Shown in pieces: positions 19,353-28,689 of a stretch of 64,000 nucleotides of DNA. Every line of letters starts with the position of its first letter. Positions within the stretch are counted from its first letter, which is position 1. The stretch comes from Alphaproteobacteria bacterium (GTDB lineage Bacteria > Pseudomonadota > Alphaproteobacteria > Micropepsales > Micropepsaceae): contig JAHFQC010000008.1 in NCBI GenBank assembly GCA_023259375.1, positions 27,388 through 91,387 on the forward strand. The letters run 5' to 3'. The position numbers were made by a program, and so were the translations under genes. The notes under the pieces are model-generated. The model was not told where the DNA came from and ran no database searches. It saw only the letters and a program-made list of their open reading frames with translations.

Positions 19353-21359
19353 ATGAAGCTGGCGTCTTGGGGCTTGGCCCTGGTTTTGTGTCTGACGGGC
19401 CTCGCGCCCGCCAAGCCGGTCCTGGACGAACACCGGCTCGCCGCGACTCATTTCGGCGGCGATGCCCCCTGGTACGAGGGCAATATCCCCTTCTTCGAGT
19501 CAGCCGATCCGAAGCTCGACGCCGTCTACTACTATCGCTGGCAGATCTTCCGCGCCCATCAGCGCGACCTCGGCGCCCGCGGCTATATCTCAACCGAATT
19601 TCTCGAAGACGTGAGCTGGCAGCTCTCGCCTTATGCCAGCCTCAACGATGCCACCGGCTTCCATATTTATGAGGGGCGCTGGCTGCGCGACCGCCGTTAT
19701 GCCGGCGGCTATATCGACTACATGACCAGCGGCGGCAACGACCGCCATTTCTCCGAATACATCGCCGACGCCGTTTACGCCCGCTTCCTGGTGGACGGCG
19801 ATCTCGCTTATGCGGCGGGCAAGCTGGCGTCGTTGAAAAAGACCTATGCCGAATGGGACGATCATTTTGACCGTTCCAAGGGACTGTACTGGGTCTCGCC
19901 GCTGCTCGATGCCACCGAGTACACGATCGCTTCCATTGATGCGACGGGCGGCAAGGACGGCTTCTGGGGCGGCGATGCGTTCCGTCCCTCGATCAATTCC
20001 TTCATGTTCGCCAATGCCACGGCCATCAGCCGTTTGTCGGCGCTGAGCGGCGATGCCAAGACGGCGAGCGATTACACGGCCAAGGCGGACGATCTGCGCA
20101 CCCATATGCTGGCCGATCTGTGGAACCCCGGCTTCGAGCACTTCATCGACCGCTTCAAGGTCACGAACCAATACGTGAAGTATTGGGATCCGATCCGCGG
20201 CCGCGAACTGGTCGGCTATGTGCCGTGGGCGTTCGGCGTGGTGCCGTCCGACCGGCGCTATGATGCGGCCTGGGCGTATCTGTTGTCGCCCGATGGTTTG
20301 GCCGGTCCGCATGGATTGCGCACGGTGGGGCCGTCCTACGAATACTACATGAAGCAATACCGCTACGACGCCGCCACCGGATTGCGCGAATGTCAGTGGA
20401 ATGGGCCGGTGTGGCCGTTCCAGACCACCGCGGTGCTGGCGGCGATGCAGAATTTCTTGAACGACGATAACCAGAAGGCGGTGACGCGTTCGGATTATAT
20501 GCGCCTGCTGCGCCAGTACGCGGCGCTGCATTATCAAGGTGACAGACTCGATCTCGAAGAAGACTACGATCCCGCCACCGGCAAGCCGATCGTCGGCCTG
20601 CCGCGCAGCCATCATTATTTTCATTCCGGCTTCGACGATCTTGTCATCACCGGTGTGGCCGGCATTCGCCCGCGCGAGGACGATGTGCTGGAAGTCCATC
20701 CGCTGATCCCGGCCGATGCCAACGATCCGCAGGCCCTGCGTTTCTTCGCGCTTCAAGGTGTGCCCTATCATGGCCATCTTGTCGGAGTGGTGTTCGATGC
20801 CGACGGCAAGAAATATGGACTGGGTGCCGGTTTGACGGTGCTGGTCGACGGCGCTGTCGCCGCGCATTCCGACACCGAGAAGCGCCTGACGATTCCGCTG
20901 AAGCGCCGTGCGGCGGCGCCGGTCACGCCGCGCGTCAATCTCGCGATGAATTTGCTCCCCACCGGCTATCCGCACGGCAATGCGTCGATCAATGCCGATG
21001 CCGCCACGCTCTATAAAGCGCTCGATGGCCGCGTCTGGTTCTTCCCCGAAATGCCGCACGGCTGGACGACGCAAGGCGGCGAGGGCGAACAATGGTACGC
21101 CGTCGACTTCGGCAAACCGGTCGCGGCGCAGAGGGCAGAACTCGCTTTCTTCACTGACAAAGCACGCTACGCCGCGCCCGAGCATCTGCGTTTGCAGGTC
21201 TTGAGCGGCAATCGCTGGCGCGATGTGGCGCAAGGCAAGGCCGTCGCCAACGGCATCACCTCACTGTCGTGGAAGAGTGTGCCGGCAGAGCAGATCCGCG
21301 CCGTCTTCACAGTGCCCAAGGGCAAGGTCGTCCGCTTGGTTCAGTTCAAGGTGTTCTAA
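19353..21359 (+). CDS. Secreted glycoside hydrolase, MGH1/GH63-like catalytic domain with discoidin-like C-terminus
   Basis: Signal peptide MKLASWGLALVLCLTGLAPA; WNPGFEHFIDRF, GYVPWAFGVVP, ECQWNGPVWPFQTT; C-terminal ARYAAPEHLRLQVLSGNRWRDV. Confidence 0.75.
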   Translation: MKLASWGLALVLCLTGLAPAKPVLDEHRLAATHFGGDAPWYEGNIPFFESADPKLDAVYYYRWQIFRAHQRDLGARGYISTEFLEDVSWQLSPYASLNDATGFHIYEGRWLRDRRYAGGYIDYMTSGGNDRHFSEYIADAVYARFLVDGDLAYAAGKLASLKKTYAEWDDHFDRSKGLYWVSPLLDATEYTIASIDATGGKDGFWGGDAFRPSINSFMFANATAISRLSALSGDAKTASDYTAKADDLRTHMLADLWNPGFEHFIDRFKVTNQYVKYWDPIRGRELVGYVPWAFGVVPSDRRYDAAWAYLLSPDGLAGPHGLRTVGPSYEYYMKQYRYDAATGLRECQWNGPVWPFQTTAVLAAMQNFLNDDNQKAVTRSDYMRLLRQYAALHYQGDRLDLEEDYDPATGKPIVGLPRSHHYFHSGFDDLVITGVAGIRPREDDVLEVHPLIPADANDPQALRFFALQGVPYHGHLVGVVFDADGKKYGLGAGLTVLVDGAVAAHSDTEKRLTIPLKRRAAAPVTPRVNLAMNLLPTGYPHGNASINADAATLYKALDGRVWFFPEMPHGWTTQGGEGEQWYAVDFGKPVAAQRAELAFFTDKARYAAPEHLRLQVLSGNRWRDVAQGKAVANGITSLSWKSVPAEQIRAVFTVPKGKVVRLVQFKVF

Positions 21360-21892
21360 CCCGCGCGCTGCGGAATGGGCGCGATGATCGGCTTGTGGCC
21401 GCAGGCTTCGACAAAGCGCACCAGATCTTCGGGCGCGATGGTCGTGGTGCGGTCGTTGCGTAAGGGGTGATAGTTCACCGGCCCGCGCGTCAGCATGTCG
21501 GCGTCGAGCACCACCTGAACTTTGTGGTCGACATCATTGATCAAGGCGAACGGCGTCACCGATCCCGGCGTGATGCCGAGGGTGGCGACCAGAAGCTCCG
21601 CCGAACCGAACGAGAAGCGCGGCGCCCCCAATTGTTTGGCGAGTGCGTTGAGGTCCACACGCAACTCGGCGCGCACCACCACCAGCCACAAGCCGCCCTT
21701 CTTGTCTTTAAGAAATAAGTTCTTCGTGTGGCAGCCGGAGAGGCGCTGGTAGATGTCGCCCGAGTCTTCCACGGTGAACACCGGTGCGTGTTCGATCGTG
21801 CTCCAGGCGATTCCAATATTCGTAAGAAATTTGTACAGCGCCGCTTCGCGGGTTTCCGGATCGGGAAGATCTGTCGTCATGAAATTGCCCAA
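21356..21892 (-). CDS. YbaK/ProX-type prolyl-tRNA editing protein
   Basis: VFTVEDSGDIYQRLSGCHTKNLFLKDKKGGLWLVVV, GITPGSVTPFALINDVDHKVQVVLDADML. Confidence 0.9.
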   Translation of the reverse strand: MGNFMTTDLPDPETREAALYKFLTNIGIAWSTIEHAPVFTVEDSGDIYQRLSGCHTKNLFLKDKKGGLWLVVVRAELRVDLNALAKQLGAPRFSFGSAELLVATLGITPGSVTPFALINDVDHKVQVVLDADMLTRGPVNYHPLRNDRTTTIAPEDLVRFVEACGHKPIIAPIPQRAG

Positions 21893-22119
21893 CGCGTCAT
21901 CATTCCGCTGCCTTTTGCGTCACCGGCTTTGGAGGCGTCAACCGGATTGTTCCCGAATCGTAGTGATCGGGACACAGGGCGTGGTAAAGCGGCCGTCTGC
22001 GCGGGTCGCATCAATTGACACTTCCATGACCCAACCCCTATTTCCGCCCCAGATCGTGGCCGCATGGGAATCGCTGGAATCGCCGGCGGCCGGACACGAT
22101 TGGCATGCGACGGGGTGAC

Positions 22120-24315
22120 ATGGGTAAAATGACCCACATCAAAAAGTATTCTTCTTATCTTCTTTTGTCGGCGGCCTTTGCCGGCGCGGCGTTCGCGCAG
22201 CAGGTCGAGTCCGTTACCGTGACCGCGCAGCGGCACGCTGAAAACATCCAGGATGTGCCGATGTCGGTAGCGACACTCGATACCGAGCACGTCGAAGCCA
22301 TGTTCCAGTCGGGACAGGACATCCGGGCGATCGCCAACAATCTGCCCAACGTTTACGCCGAATCCTCCAACGGCCGCGTCGCCCCGCGCTTCTATATCCG
22401 CGGCCTCGGCAATACCGATTTCGATCTGGCGGCCTCGCAGCCGGTTTCCATCATCATGGACGACATCGTGATGGAGAACGTGATCCTCAAGTCGTCCCCG
22501 ATCTACGACGTCGGCGACGTCGAAGTGTCGCGTGGTCCGCAAGGCACGCTGTTCGGCCGCAACACCACCGCCGGCATCATCAAGCTCACCAGTGCCAAGC
22601 CGACCCAGGAATTCCAGTCGCGCTTTGCCGCGTCTTATGGCCAGTACGGCACTGCTTCGGTTGAGATGGGTGCGGGCGGCGGTCTCACCGACACGCTGTC
22701 GGCGCGCATCTCCGGCTTGTGGCAGCATCGCGACAACTACATCGACAACGGCTTCACCCACCTCAACAATGCGCTCGGCGGTTACGACGAAAAGGCGGCC
22801 CGCCTGCAGCTTCTGTGGAAGCCGGTCGATCGTCTGAGCGTGCTGTTGAACGGCCATTTCCGTTCGCTCGACGGCACCGCCGCGATCTTCCGCGCCAATA
22901 TCATTGGTCCCGGCGACAACCACCTCAACAGCAACTATCAGCATCGCACCGTCTATTTCGACCAGGGCGCCAACAACCCGCAGAAGTACAACGGCATCGG
23001 CACCAGCGCCGAAATCTCCTACGACTTCGGACCGGCCGTGCTGACCTCGATCACCGGCTACGAATACACCCACGGCTACAGCCGCGGCGATATCGATGGC
23101 GGCTACGGCGCTGTCTACAATCCGCCGTACGGCCCCGGCTTCATTCCGTTCAATTCGGAATCGCAGGACGGCCTCGATTACCTGCATCAGTACACCCAGG
23201 AACTTCACTTGGCCTCGTCGACCGGCGGGCCGTGGTTCTGGCAGGTCGGCGGCTTCTGGTTCGACACCGACTATGCCGACTCGACCTATACGGCGCCGTC
23301 GACGCCCGCCAATCCGCGCACCGTGGTGCGCCAGACCAACGTGTCGTATGCGCTGTTCGGCCAATCGAGCTATCAGTTCACCGATAAGCTGAAAGTCACG
23401 GCCGGCGTGCGCTGGACCTCCGACACCAAAGGCCTGACCGCCCATGGCGACAGCGTTGCGGTGCCGATCACCGATCCGGTGCGTCTGCGCGGTTCCAACA
23501 TCAGCTGGGATCTGAGCGCCGATTATGCCATCACCGATACGGTGAAGGCCTATGCCCGTGTCGCCAGCGGCTTCCGGGCGCCGTCGATCCAGGGCCGCGA
23601 CATGGCGTTCGGCGCCTCCTATTCGACGGCCCGTTCCGAGACGATCTTGTCGTATGAAGCCGGCATCAAAACCGAACTGTTCGACAAGAGCCTGCGCCTC
23701 AACGTCGACGGCTTCGAATATTACGTCAGCCACATGCAGTTCTCGGCCATCGGCGGCGGCTTCAACTCCGTCCGTTTGATGAATGCTCGCGCTGGTCAGG
23801 CCTACGGCCTCGAAGCCGATGCCGAGTGGGCGGCAACCGAAAATCTCACCTTCACCGCCGGTGCCGCGTGGACGCACACTGCGATCCACGACGCCGCGCT
23901 GACGACCTCGGTTTGCGCCCAGTGCAGCGTCACCAACCCGCTTGGCGTCAACGGCCAGGCAATGCTCAACGGCAACCCGTTCCCGCAGGCGCCGGACTAC
24001 AGCCTGTCGCTGACGGCCCGTTACGGTTATCCGCTGTCGAACGGCGGCGAACTGTTTGCCTACACCGACTGGTGGCTGCAGGGTTACACCAACTTCTTCC
24101 TCTACAAGTCGAAGGAGTTCCACACCAACGGCAACTACGAAGGCGGCTTGAAGCTCGGTTACGTCTTCCCCGACAAGCGGTTCCAGGTGGCGGCCTATGC
24201 CCGCAACCTCACCAACAAGGCGAACCTGCAGGGCGCGATCGACTTCGACAACAACACCGGCTTTGTGTCCGATCCGCGCGTGGTCGGCATCGAGATATCG
24301 GCGCACTTCGAATAA
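22120..24315 (+). CDS. TonB-dependent receptor
   Basis: Signal peptide, VTVTAQRHAENIQDVPMSVATLD TonB box/plug, VSRGPQGTLFGRNTTAGIIKL, C-terminal EISAHFE. Confidence 0.93.
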   Translation: MGKMTHIKKYSSYLLLSAAFAGAAFAQQVESVTVTAQRHAENIQDVPMSVATLDTEHVEAMFQSGQDIRAIANNLPNVYAESSNGRVAPRFYIRGLGNTDFDLAASQPVSIIMDDIVMENVILKSSPIYDVGDVEVSRGPQGTLFGRNTTAGIIKLTSAKPTQEFQSRFAASYGQYGTASVEMGAGGGLTDTLSARISGLWQHRDNYIDNGFTHLNNALGGYDEKAARLQLLWKPVDRLSVLLNGHFRSLDGTAAIFRANIIGPGDNHLNSNYQHRTVYFDQGANNPQKYNGIGTSAEISYDFGPAVLTSITGYEYTHGYSRGDIDGGYGAVYNPPYGPGFIPFNSESQDGLDYLHQYTQELHLASSTGGPWFWQVGGFWFDTDYADSTYTAPSTPANPRTVVRQTNVSYALFGQSSYQFTDKLKVTAGVRWTSDTKGLTAHGDSVAVPITDPVRLRGSNISWDLSADYAITDTVKAYARVASGFRAPSIQGRDMAFGASYSTARSETILSYEAGIKTELFDKSLRLNVDGFEYYVSHMQFSAIGGGFNSVRLMNARAGQAYGLEADAEWAATENLTFTAGAAWTHTAIHDAALTTSVCAQCSVTNPLGVNGQAMLNGNPFPQAPDYSLSLTARYGYPLSNGGELFAYTDWWLQGYTNFFLYKSKEFHTNGNYEGGLKLGYVFPDKRFQVAAYARNLTNKANLQGAIDFDNNTGFVSDPRVVGIEISAHFE

Positions 24316-24340
24316 GCAGTTTCGTACTGCACATGTGAAA

Positions 24341-24368
24341 ACGGGCGGGCTCTTGCGAGTCCGCCCGT
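24341..24368. terminator. Terminator-like hairpin downstream of TonB-dependent receptor
   Basis: acgggcgggctc-ttgc-gagtccgcccgt. Confidence 0.55.
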
Positions 24369-24403
24369 AAGTTTATGTGGGCCAGAAAACTCAGGTAACG
24401 AGT

Positions 24404-24760
24404 TTACTTCCTGGCGAGGCGCAGATACGGCGCGTCGGCGGCGGAATAGATCTTCTGGACCATCGGGAATTTGAGCGACTTCATCGCCGTGTCGACGGCA
24501 TTGGCGCGGCAGGTGTTGAATTCCTTGTCGGCCAGCGCGGGAGCGACGTTGTAGACGGAATAGAACGACGACGAGTAGCCGCAAGCTTGCGCAGCGGCAT
24601 GTTCGATGCGGCCGAGCAGCTCGTGCGCACCGCCTTCAGTCGAAAGGTCGAGATCGGAATAAGCGACCGGAACGTCCGTGCGGATTGTGTCCGGAGCGGC
24701 ATGGGCGGCCGCGCCCATCAGAGCGGCGGCGGTGAGGGTGATGCCCACAATCTTCAACAT
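24404..24760 (-). CDS. UrcA family protein
   Basis: Signal peptide and VAYSDLDLSTEGGAHELLGRIEHAAAQACG motif. Confidence 0.85.
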   Translation of the reverse strand: MLKIVGITLTAAALMGAAAHAAPDTIRTDVPVAYSDLDLSTEGGAHELLGRIEHAAAQACGYSSSFYSVYNVAPALADKEFNTCRANAVDTAMKSLKFPMVQKIYSAADAPYLRLARK

Positions 24761-25108
24761 GGTGTTGTTCTCCTTTGTGGGACCGGGTCCTCCGGTGGGA
24801 GGTCTGGCGGTCCGGGGTCTTGCGGTCCAACGCGAACCGCTCGCCTATAGGACAGCGCTGTCAGCATCTGATCCGAAAGGACTTCGGCCCGATCAATTGC
24901 CGATCCTACCTGTCCGAATGCCGATCTTTTTGCACTGCAACATAAACTGCTGCCGATTTGGCCATGTTGGCGCCAAAATCCCAGGCAAAATGCACAAGAT
25001 CAGTCGTTTACAAAATTGTGCAGTAGCGAAAGTATTATTGCCTGGTCCCGGGAGGACGCGTCGAGTCGAAGGCTTGAAGAACGGGCGAAAGCCCGCGACG
25101 GAGCTTTG

Positions 25109-25498
25109 ATGCGTGCCATGACGGACCAAATCGTGCTGGCCAATGAGCCGGATTTCCGCCTCGGCGGATTACAAGTCAGTCCAGGCCGCCGGCAGATCCT
25201 CGCCGGTCCGGCCGCCGAGACCTTGCAGCCGCGGGTGATGCAGGTTTTCGTCGCGCTCGCAGTGCGGCGCGGCGATGTCGTTTCGCGCGACGAGTTGATG
25301 GCGCGCTGCTGGGGCGGCTTCGCCGTCAGCGACGACTCCATTCATCGCTGTATCGCGCGGCTGCGCCGGCTGGCCGAAAGCCACGGCGGCTTCACTCTCG
25401 AAACCATTCCGCGGGTCGGTTACCGGCTGGTCGAATGCCAAGCGCCATCGCCGACGCGCCGTCTTTTCCGGTTCGCCGCGCGGATGCTTGGACTTTGA
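25109..25498 (+). CDS. Winged-helix (OmpR/CadC-type) DNA-binding domain protein without receiver or TM domain
   Basis: VSRDELMARCWGGFAVSDDSIHRCIARLRRLAESHGGFTLETIPRVGYRLV. Confidence 0.85.
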   Translation: MRAMTDQIVLANEPDFRLGGLQVSPGRRQILAGPAAETLQPRVMQVFVALAVRRGDVVSRDELMARCWGGFAVSDDSIHRCIARLRRLAESHGGFTLETIPRVGYRLVECQAPSPTRRLFRFAARMLGL

Positions 25499-25505
25499 TG
25501 CCGGT

Positions 25506-26363
25506 CTACGGCACCAGCCGGGCGATGAACTCCGGCAGCGCGAAGGCGGCGGCGTGGATGGCCGGATTGTAATAGTCGGTCTTGAGCTTGAGGCGTTTGT
25601 AGGCGCGTGCCGCCTTCTTGATCCCGGCGGGCGTGCCCAGGCGCGCGCCTTTGCCGGCCCACGACAAGGCCATGAAGCCGCCGATATAGGTCGGCACCAC
25701 GGTCAGATAGAGGCCCGATTTGGGGAAGTGCGCCGCCAGATCCTTGAGCGCCTCGGTGATCTCTTCCGGCTGATAGAACGGCACGCCGGTCTGGAACGTG
25801 GCGAACCCGCCGGGCTTCAGCGCGCCCTTGATGCGGTCATAGAAGGTCTCGCCGAACAGCGCCTTGCCGGGCCCGATCGGGTCCGGGCGGTCGCCGACGA
25901 TGAGGTCGAAGCGGTTTTTGACCTCCGGGCGGGCGAGATATTCGAAGGCGTCGGCGACGACCACGTGCATGCGGCGGTCGCGGAACGCCTTGGCGTTGAC
26001 CTCGCCGAAGTACTTCTTGCACAGCTCGACCACGCGCCCGTCGATATCGACCAGGACGACCTCTTTGACCGACTTATGCTTAAGCGCCTCGTCGGCGATC
26101 GAGAGGTCGCCGCCGCCCACGATCATCACCCGCTCCACTTTGCCGTGTTCCAGCATCGGCAAATGGGTCAGCATTTCCGCGTAGGCGGATTCGTCGCGCG
26201 TCGTGATCTGGACCACGCCGTCGAGGGTCATGACGCGGCCGTTCGCAATCGTGTCGAAGATCTTAATGCGCTGATACTGGCTCTTTTCGTCGGCCAGCAG
26301 CGTGCCTTTGACGTCCATCGTCTGAGCGTAGCCGTGGTGCAGGCGTTCCTTGATACTGGCCAT
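25506..26363 (-). CDS. speE: Spermidine synthase (polyamine aminopropyltransferase)
   Basis: DGVVQITTRDESAYAEMLTHLPMLEHGKVERVMIVGGGDLSIADEALKH; start moved to 26363. Confidence 0.95.
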   Translation of the reverse strand: MASIKERLHHGYAQTMDVKGTLLADEKSQYQRIKIFDTIANGRVMTLDGVVQITTRDESAYAEMLTHLPMLEHGKVERVMIVGGGDLSIADEALKHKSVKEVVLVDIDGRVVELCKKYFGEVNAKAFRDRRMHVVVADAFEYLARPEVKNRFDLIVGDRPDPIGPGKALFGETFYDRIKGALKPGGFATFQTGVPFYQPEEITEALKDLAAHFPKSGLYLTVVPTYIGGFMALSWAGKGARLGTPAGIKKAARAYKRLKLKTDYYNPAIHAAAFALPEFIARLVP

Positions 26364-26590
26364 TTTTCCCTCCGAAACGAGCAAGGCGGGGCTTTTAGGT
26401 CCCAAGGACGGCGGGTGCAAGCGGCGCGCCGCTGTGCGTGTCAGATGCGCCGCGTACGAACGGCGTCGCTTTGTCTGTGGATGAAGTCCCGCCGCTTTTT
26501 CGCCGCCATTGTGACAGGCGACGACTCGCTCGCGCGCGCCAACCCCCTTGGGCCCGCGGCACTTTTTTTCCCCCGGGGGTCATAAATTTC

Positions 26591-26618
26591 TTGCGTCGGG
26601 GGGGGACCCTCCTATATT
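26591..26618 (+). promoter_or_regulatory. Predicted sigma70-type promoter of speD
   Basis: TTGCGT (26591-26596), 16 bp spacer, TATATT (26613-26618). Confidence 0.5.
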
Positions 26619-26623
26619 TCGCG

Positions 26624-26680
26624 CGTTCTCTTCGGAGAACGAAGCGGCACGACGGCCTTCCGTCGGGCCGCTTTCTTCTT
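26624..26680 (+). promoter_or_regulatory. Structured 5' leader upstream of speD: cUUCGg hairpin followed by terminator-like hairpin
   Basis: CGTTCTC-TTCG-GAGAACG (26624-26641), then AGCGGC..GACGG-CCTT-CCGTC..GCCGCT followed by TTTCTTCTT. Confidence 0.6.
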
Positions 26681-26745
26681 GAGGCGCCCCTTTTCGCAAG
26701 GATCGGGGCACAGGTGTCAAACGCTCTGAGAGGGTAGGTGCCAGG

Positions 26746-27222
26746 ATGGCTCGACTCGAACTCGTGGCAGCGATCAAAGAAGCAAAGGCGCCACGCGCCG
26801 GCGCGACTGCGAGGACTGTCCCGGTTCCTATTCCCCCTGGGGATGAGGACCGCAAGGACCACTTCATCACGCGTAACGGACTGACCTATGCGGGAAGTCA
26901 CCTGATAATTGATCTATGGGACGCCGAGGGTCTCGACGACCGTGATCGGATTGAAACTGCGCTGATCGATGCAGTGAAGGCTGCCGGGGCTACGCTCCTG
27001 CACATTCACCTGCATACGTTCTGCGATGGCGGCGGAATTTCTGGAGTTGCCGTGCTCGCGGAAAGTCATATCAGCGTTCATACTTGGCCCGAGAAAGGCT
27101 ATGCGGCTTTCGATATCTTCATGTGTGGAGATGCCGAGCCCCGCAAAGCACTGGCGGTGATCAAGGCGGCGTTCAATCCAGGCCGTCTGGTGATCGGTGA
27201 ACATAAGCGCGGCGTGCTGTAA
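26746..27222 (+). CDS. speD: S-adenosylmethionine decarboxylase proenzyme, prokaryotic class
   Basis: LTYAGSHLIIDLWDAEGL, LAESHISVHTWPEKGYAAFDIFMCG (ESH self-cleavage site). Confidence 0.93.
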   Translation: MARLELVAAIKEAKAPRAGATARTVPVPIPPGDEDRKDHFITRNGLTYAGSHLIIDLWDAEGLDDRDRIETALIDAVKAAGATLLHIHLHTFCDGGGISGVAVLAESHISVHTWPEKGYAAFDIFMCGDAEPRKALAVIKAAFNPGRLVIGEHKRGVL

Positions 27223-27251
27223 TCAGCCTCAAAGCGCGAGTTTCATTATAT

Positions 27252-27288
27252 GGGCGGAAGCGGGAAACCGGTTCCGCCCTTATTTTTT
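27252..27288 (+). terminator. Rho-independent terminator of speD
   Basis: GGGCGGAA ... TTCCGCCC followed by ttatttttt. Confidence 0.8.
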
Positions 27289-27333
27289 ACATCTTCCGCC
27301 GGTTAACTGTGTTGTCGCTGGCGCTCTGCCATA

Positions 27334-28689
27334 ATGGGGCCGGATCGGCGGGAATTTTCGGTGCGATACGACGTCTGCATCATCGGGGCAGGAGCGGAAG
27401 GGCTGGCTTGTGCAGCCACGCTTGCCGCGCACGGCCGCCGCGTGGTGGTGGTCGAGCGTTTGCCCGAGCCGGGCGGGCGATGCGTGACGCGGGCGTTTGC
27501 GCCCGGATTTAGCGCTTCGCCTTTCGCCGACGAACTGCCGGCCATCCCGCCCGCGATCTTCCGTGATCTCGAACTCGCCCGTCATGGCGCAATCTTGACG
27601 CCGGCGGCGGAATCGAGCGGCACCATCGCGGCGACGCGCGAGGCGGTGATCGCCCGCGTGCTGGCGGATGCCGCCAAGCCGCGTCCGTTCCTCCCGTTGT
27701 GGCGGTCGCGGCCGGTGCCGTGGCCTGGCGAAGATCTGGCGACGCGCGGCGGCATCGAATGCGGCGGCGAGGGGCTCGGCGATCCCGATCGCGGCGCACT
27801 GGCACTGCTGGCCGGTCCTGCCGGCGGAATGCCGCGCGGCGGGCTGGGCGCGCTCGGAAACGCTCTGCGCCGTGCCGCCGAAGAGGCGGGCGCCGAACTT
27901 CTGTGCGGCGTCGAAGCGACCGACATCCGCCGCCGTCATGGCCGCGCCGTGGCCGTCCGGCTCTCCGATGGCCGCGAGATCGCCGCTGCCGCTGTGGTCT
28001 CCACGCTCGATCTCAAACGTACTTTCCTCACACTGTTCGCTTGGAACGATCTGCCAAAGCCCTTGGTCGAGCGCATCGCTGCGTTCCGCGCCGCGCCCGG
28101 CACCGCGCGCCTGTTGTTAGCGCTGGAAGCGCCGCCGGTGGTGAAAGATCCCGACATGCTGCGCCGTCCGATTGCGCTGGCGGCGTCGTATGGCGAGGCG
28201 GTGCGCGCCTGGGCTGGCGGCATGATCCCGGATCGCCCGCCCGCCGTGGTGCGCGTGGTTTCGGCCGTCGATCCATTCCTTGCGCCCGACGGCGCCGCGG
28301 TCATGACCGTCACGCTCAGCGCCATCCCGCGCGAGCCCTTCGACGGCCCGTGGAACGGCGACAAGCGGATCGTCTTACAGGCGCGGGCGTTGAAGCTGGT
28401 GGAAGAGATGTTCCCCGGAACCTTCGAGCGCATCACCACCGCCGCCTTGATCATTCCGCCCGATATCGAGCGCGAACTCGGCTGCACCGAAGGCGATCTC
28501 TATGGCGGCGCGCTGTCGCCCAGCCAGATGCTGGCGTTCCGCCCATTCCCGGATTGCACCGGCACGCGCACGCCGGTGAAAGGGCTTTATCTCGCCGGAG
28601 CCTCGTCGGCGCTGGGACCGCTGGCGACCTGCGCTTCGGGAGTGGCCGCCGCCACCGCCGTTATGGCCGATCTGCGGAGAGGCGCATGA
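27334..28689 (+). CDS. NAD(P)/FAD-dependent oxidoreductase, phytoene desaturase/PYROXD2-like
   Basis: YDVCIIGAGAEGLACAATLAAHGRRVVVVERLPEPGGRC; C-terminal GLYLAGASSALGPLATCASG; start may be 27361 (GTG). Confidence 0.8.
   Translation: MGPDRREFSVRYDVCIIGAGAEGLACAATLAAHGRRVVVVERLPEPGGRCVTRAFAPGFSASPFADELPAIPPAIFRDLELARHGAILTPAAESSGTIAATREAVIARVLADAAKPRPFLPLWRSRPVPWPGEDLATRGGIECGGEGLGDPDRGALALLAGPAGGMPRGGLGALGNALRRAAEEAGAELLCGVEATDIRRRHGRAVAVRLSDGREIAAAAVVSTLDLKRTFLTLFAWNDLPKPLVERIAAFRAAPGTARLLLALEAPPVVKDPDMLRRPIALAASYGEAVRAWAGGMIPDRPPAVVRVVSAVDPFLAPDGAAVMTVTLSAIPREPFDGPWNGDKRIVLQARALKLVEEMFPGTFERITTAALIIPPDIERELGCTEGDLYGGALSPSQMLAFRPFPDCTGTRTPVKGLYLAGASSALGPLATCASGVAAATAVMADLRRGA

Noticed and set aside
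21877-24306. 809 aa minus-strand ORF
   Set aside because: Antisense shadow of a TonB-dependent receptor; composition typical of high-GC reverse-frame ORFs.
27699-28685. N-terminal extension of the ORF 27699-30098 (799 aa)
   Set aside because: The first about 330 codons overlap the upstream oxidoreductase in another frame and are Arg-rich noise; the true start is MSEVLVIGAG at 28686.
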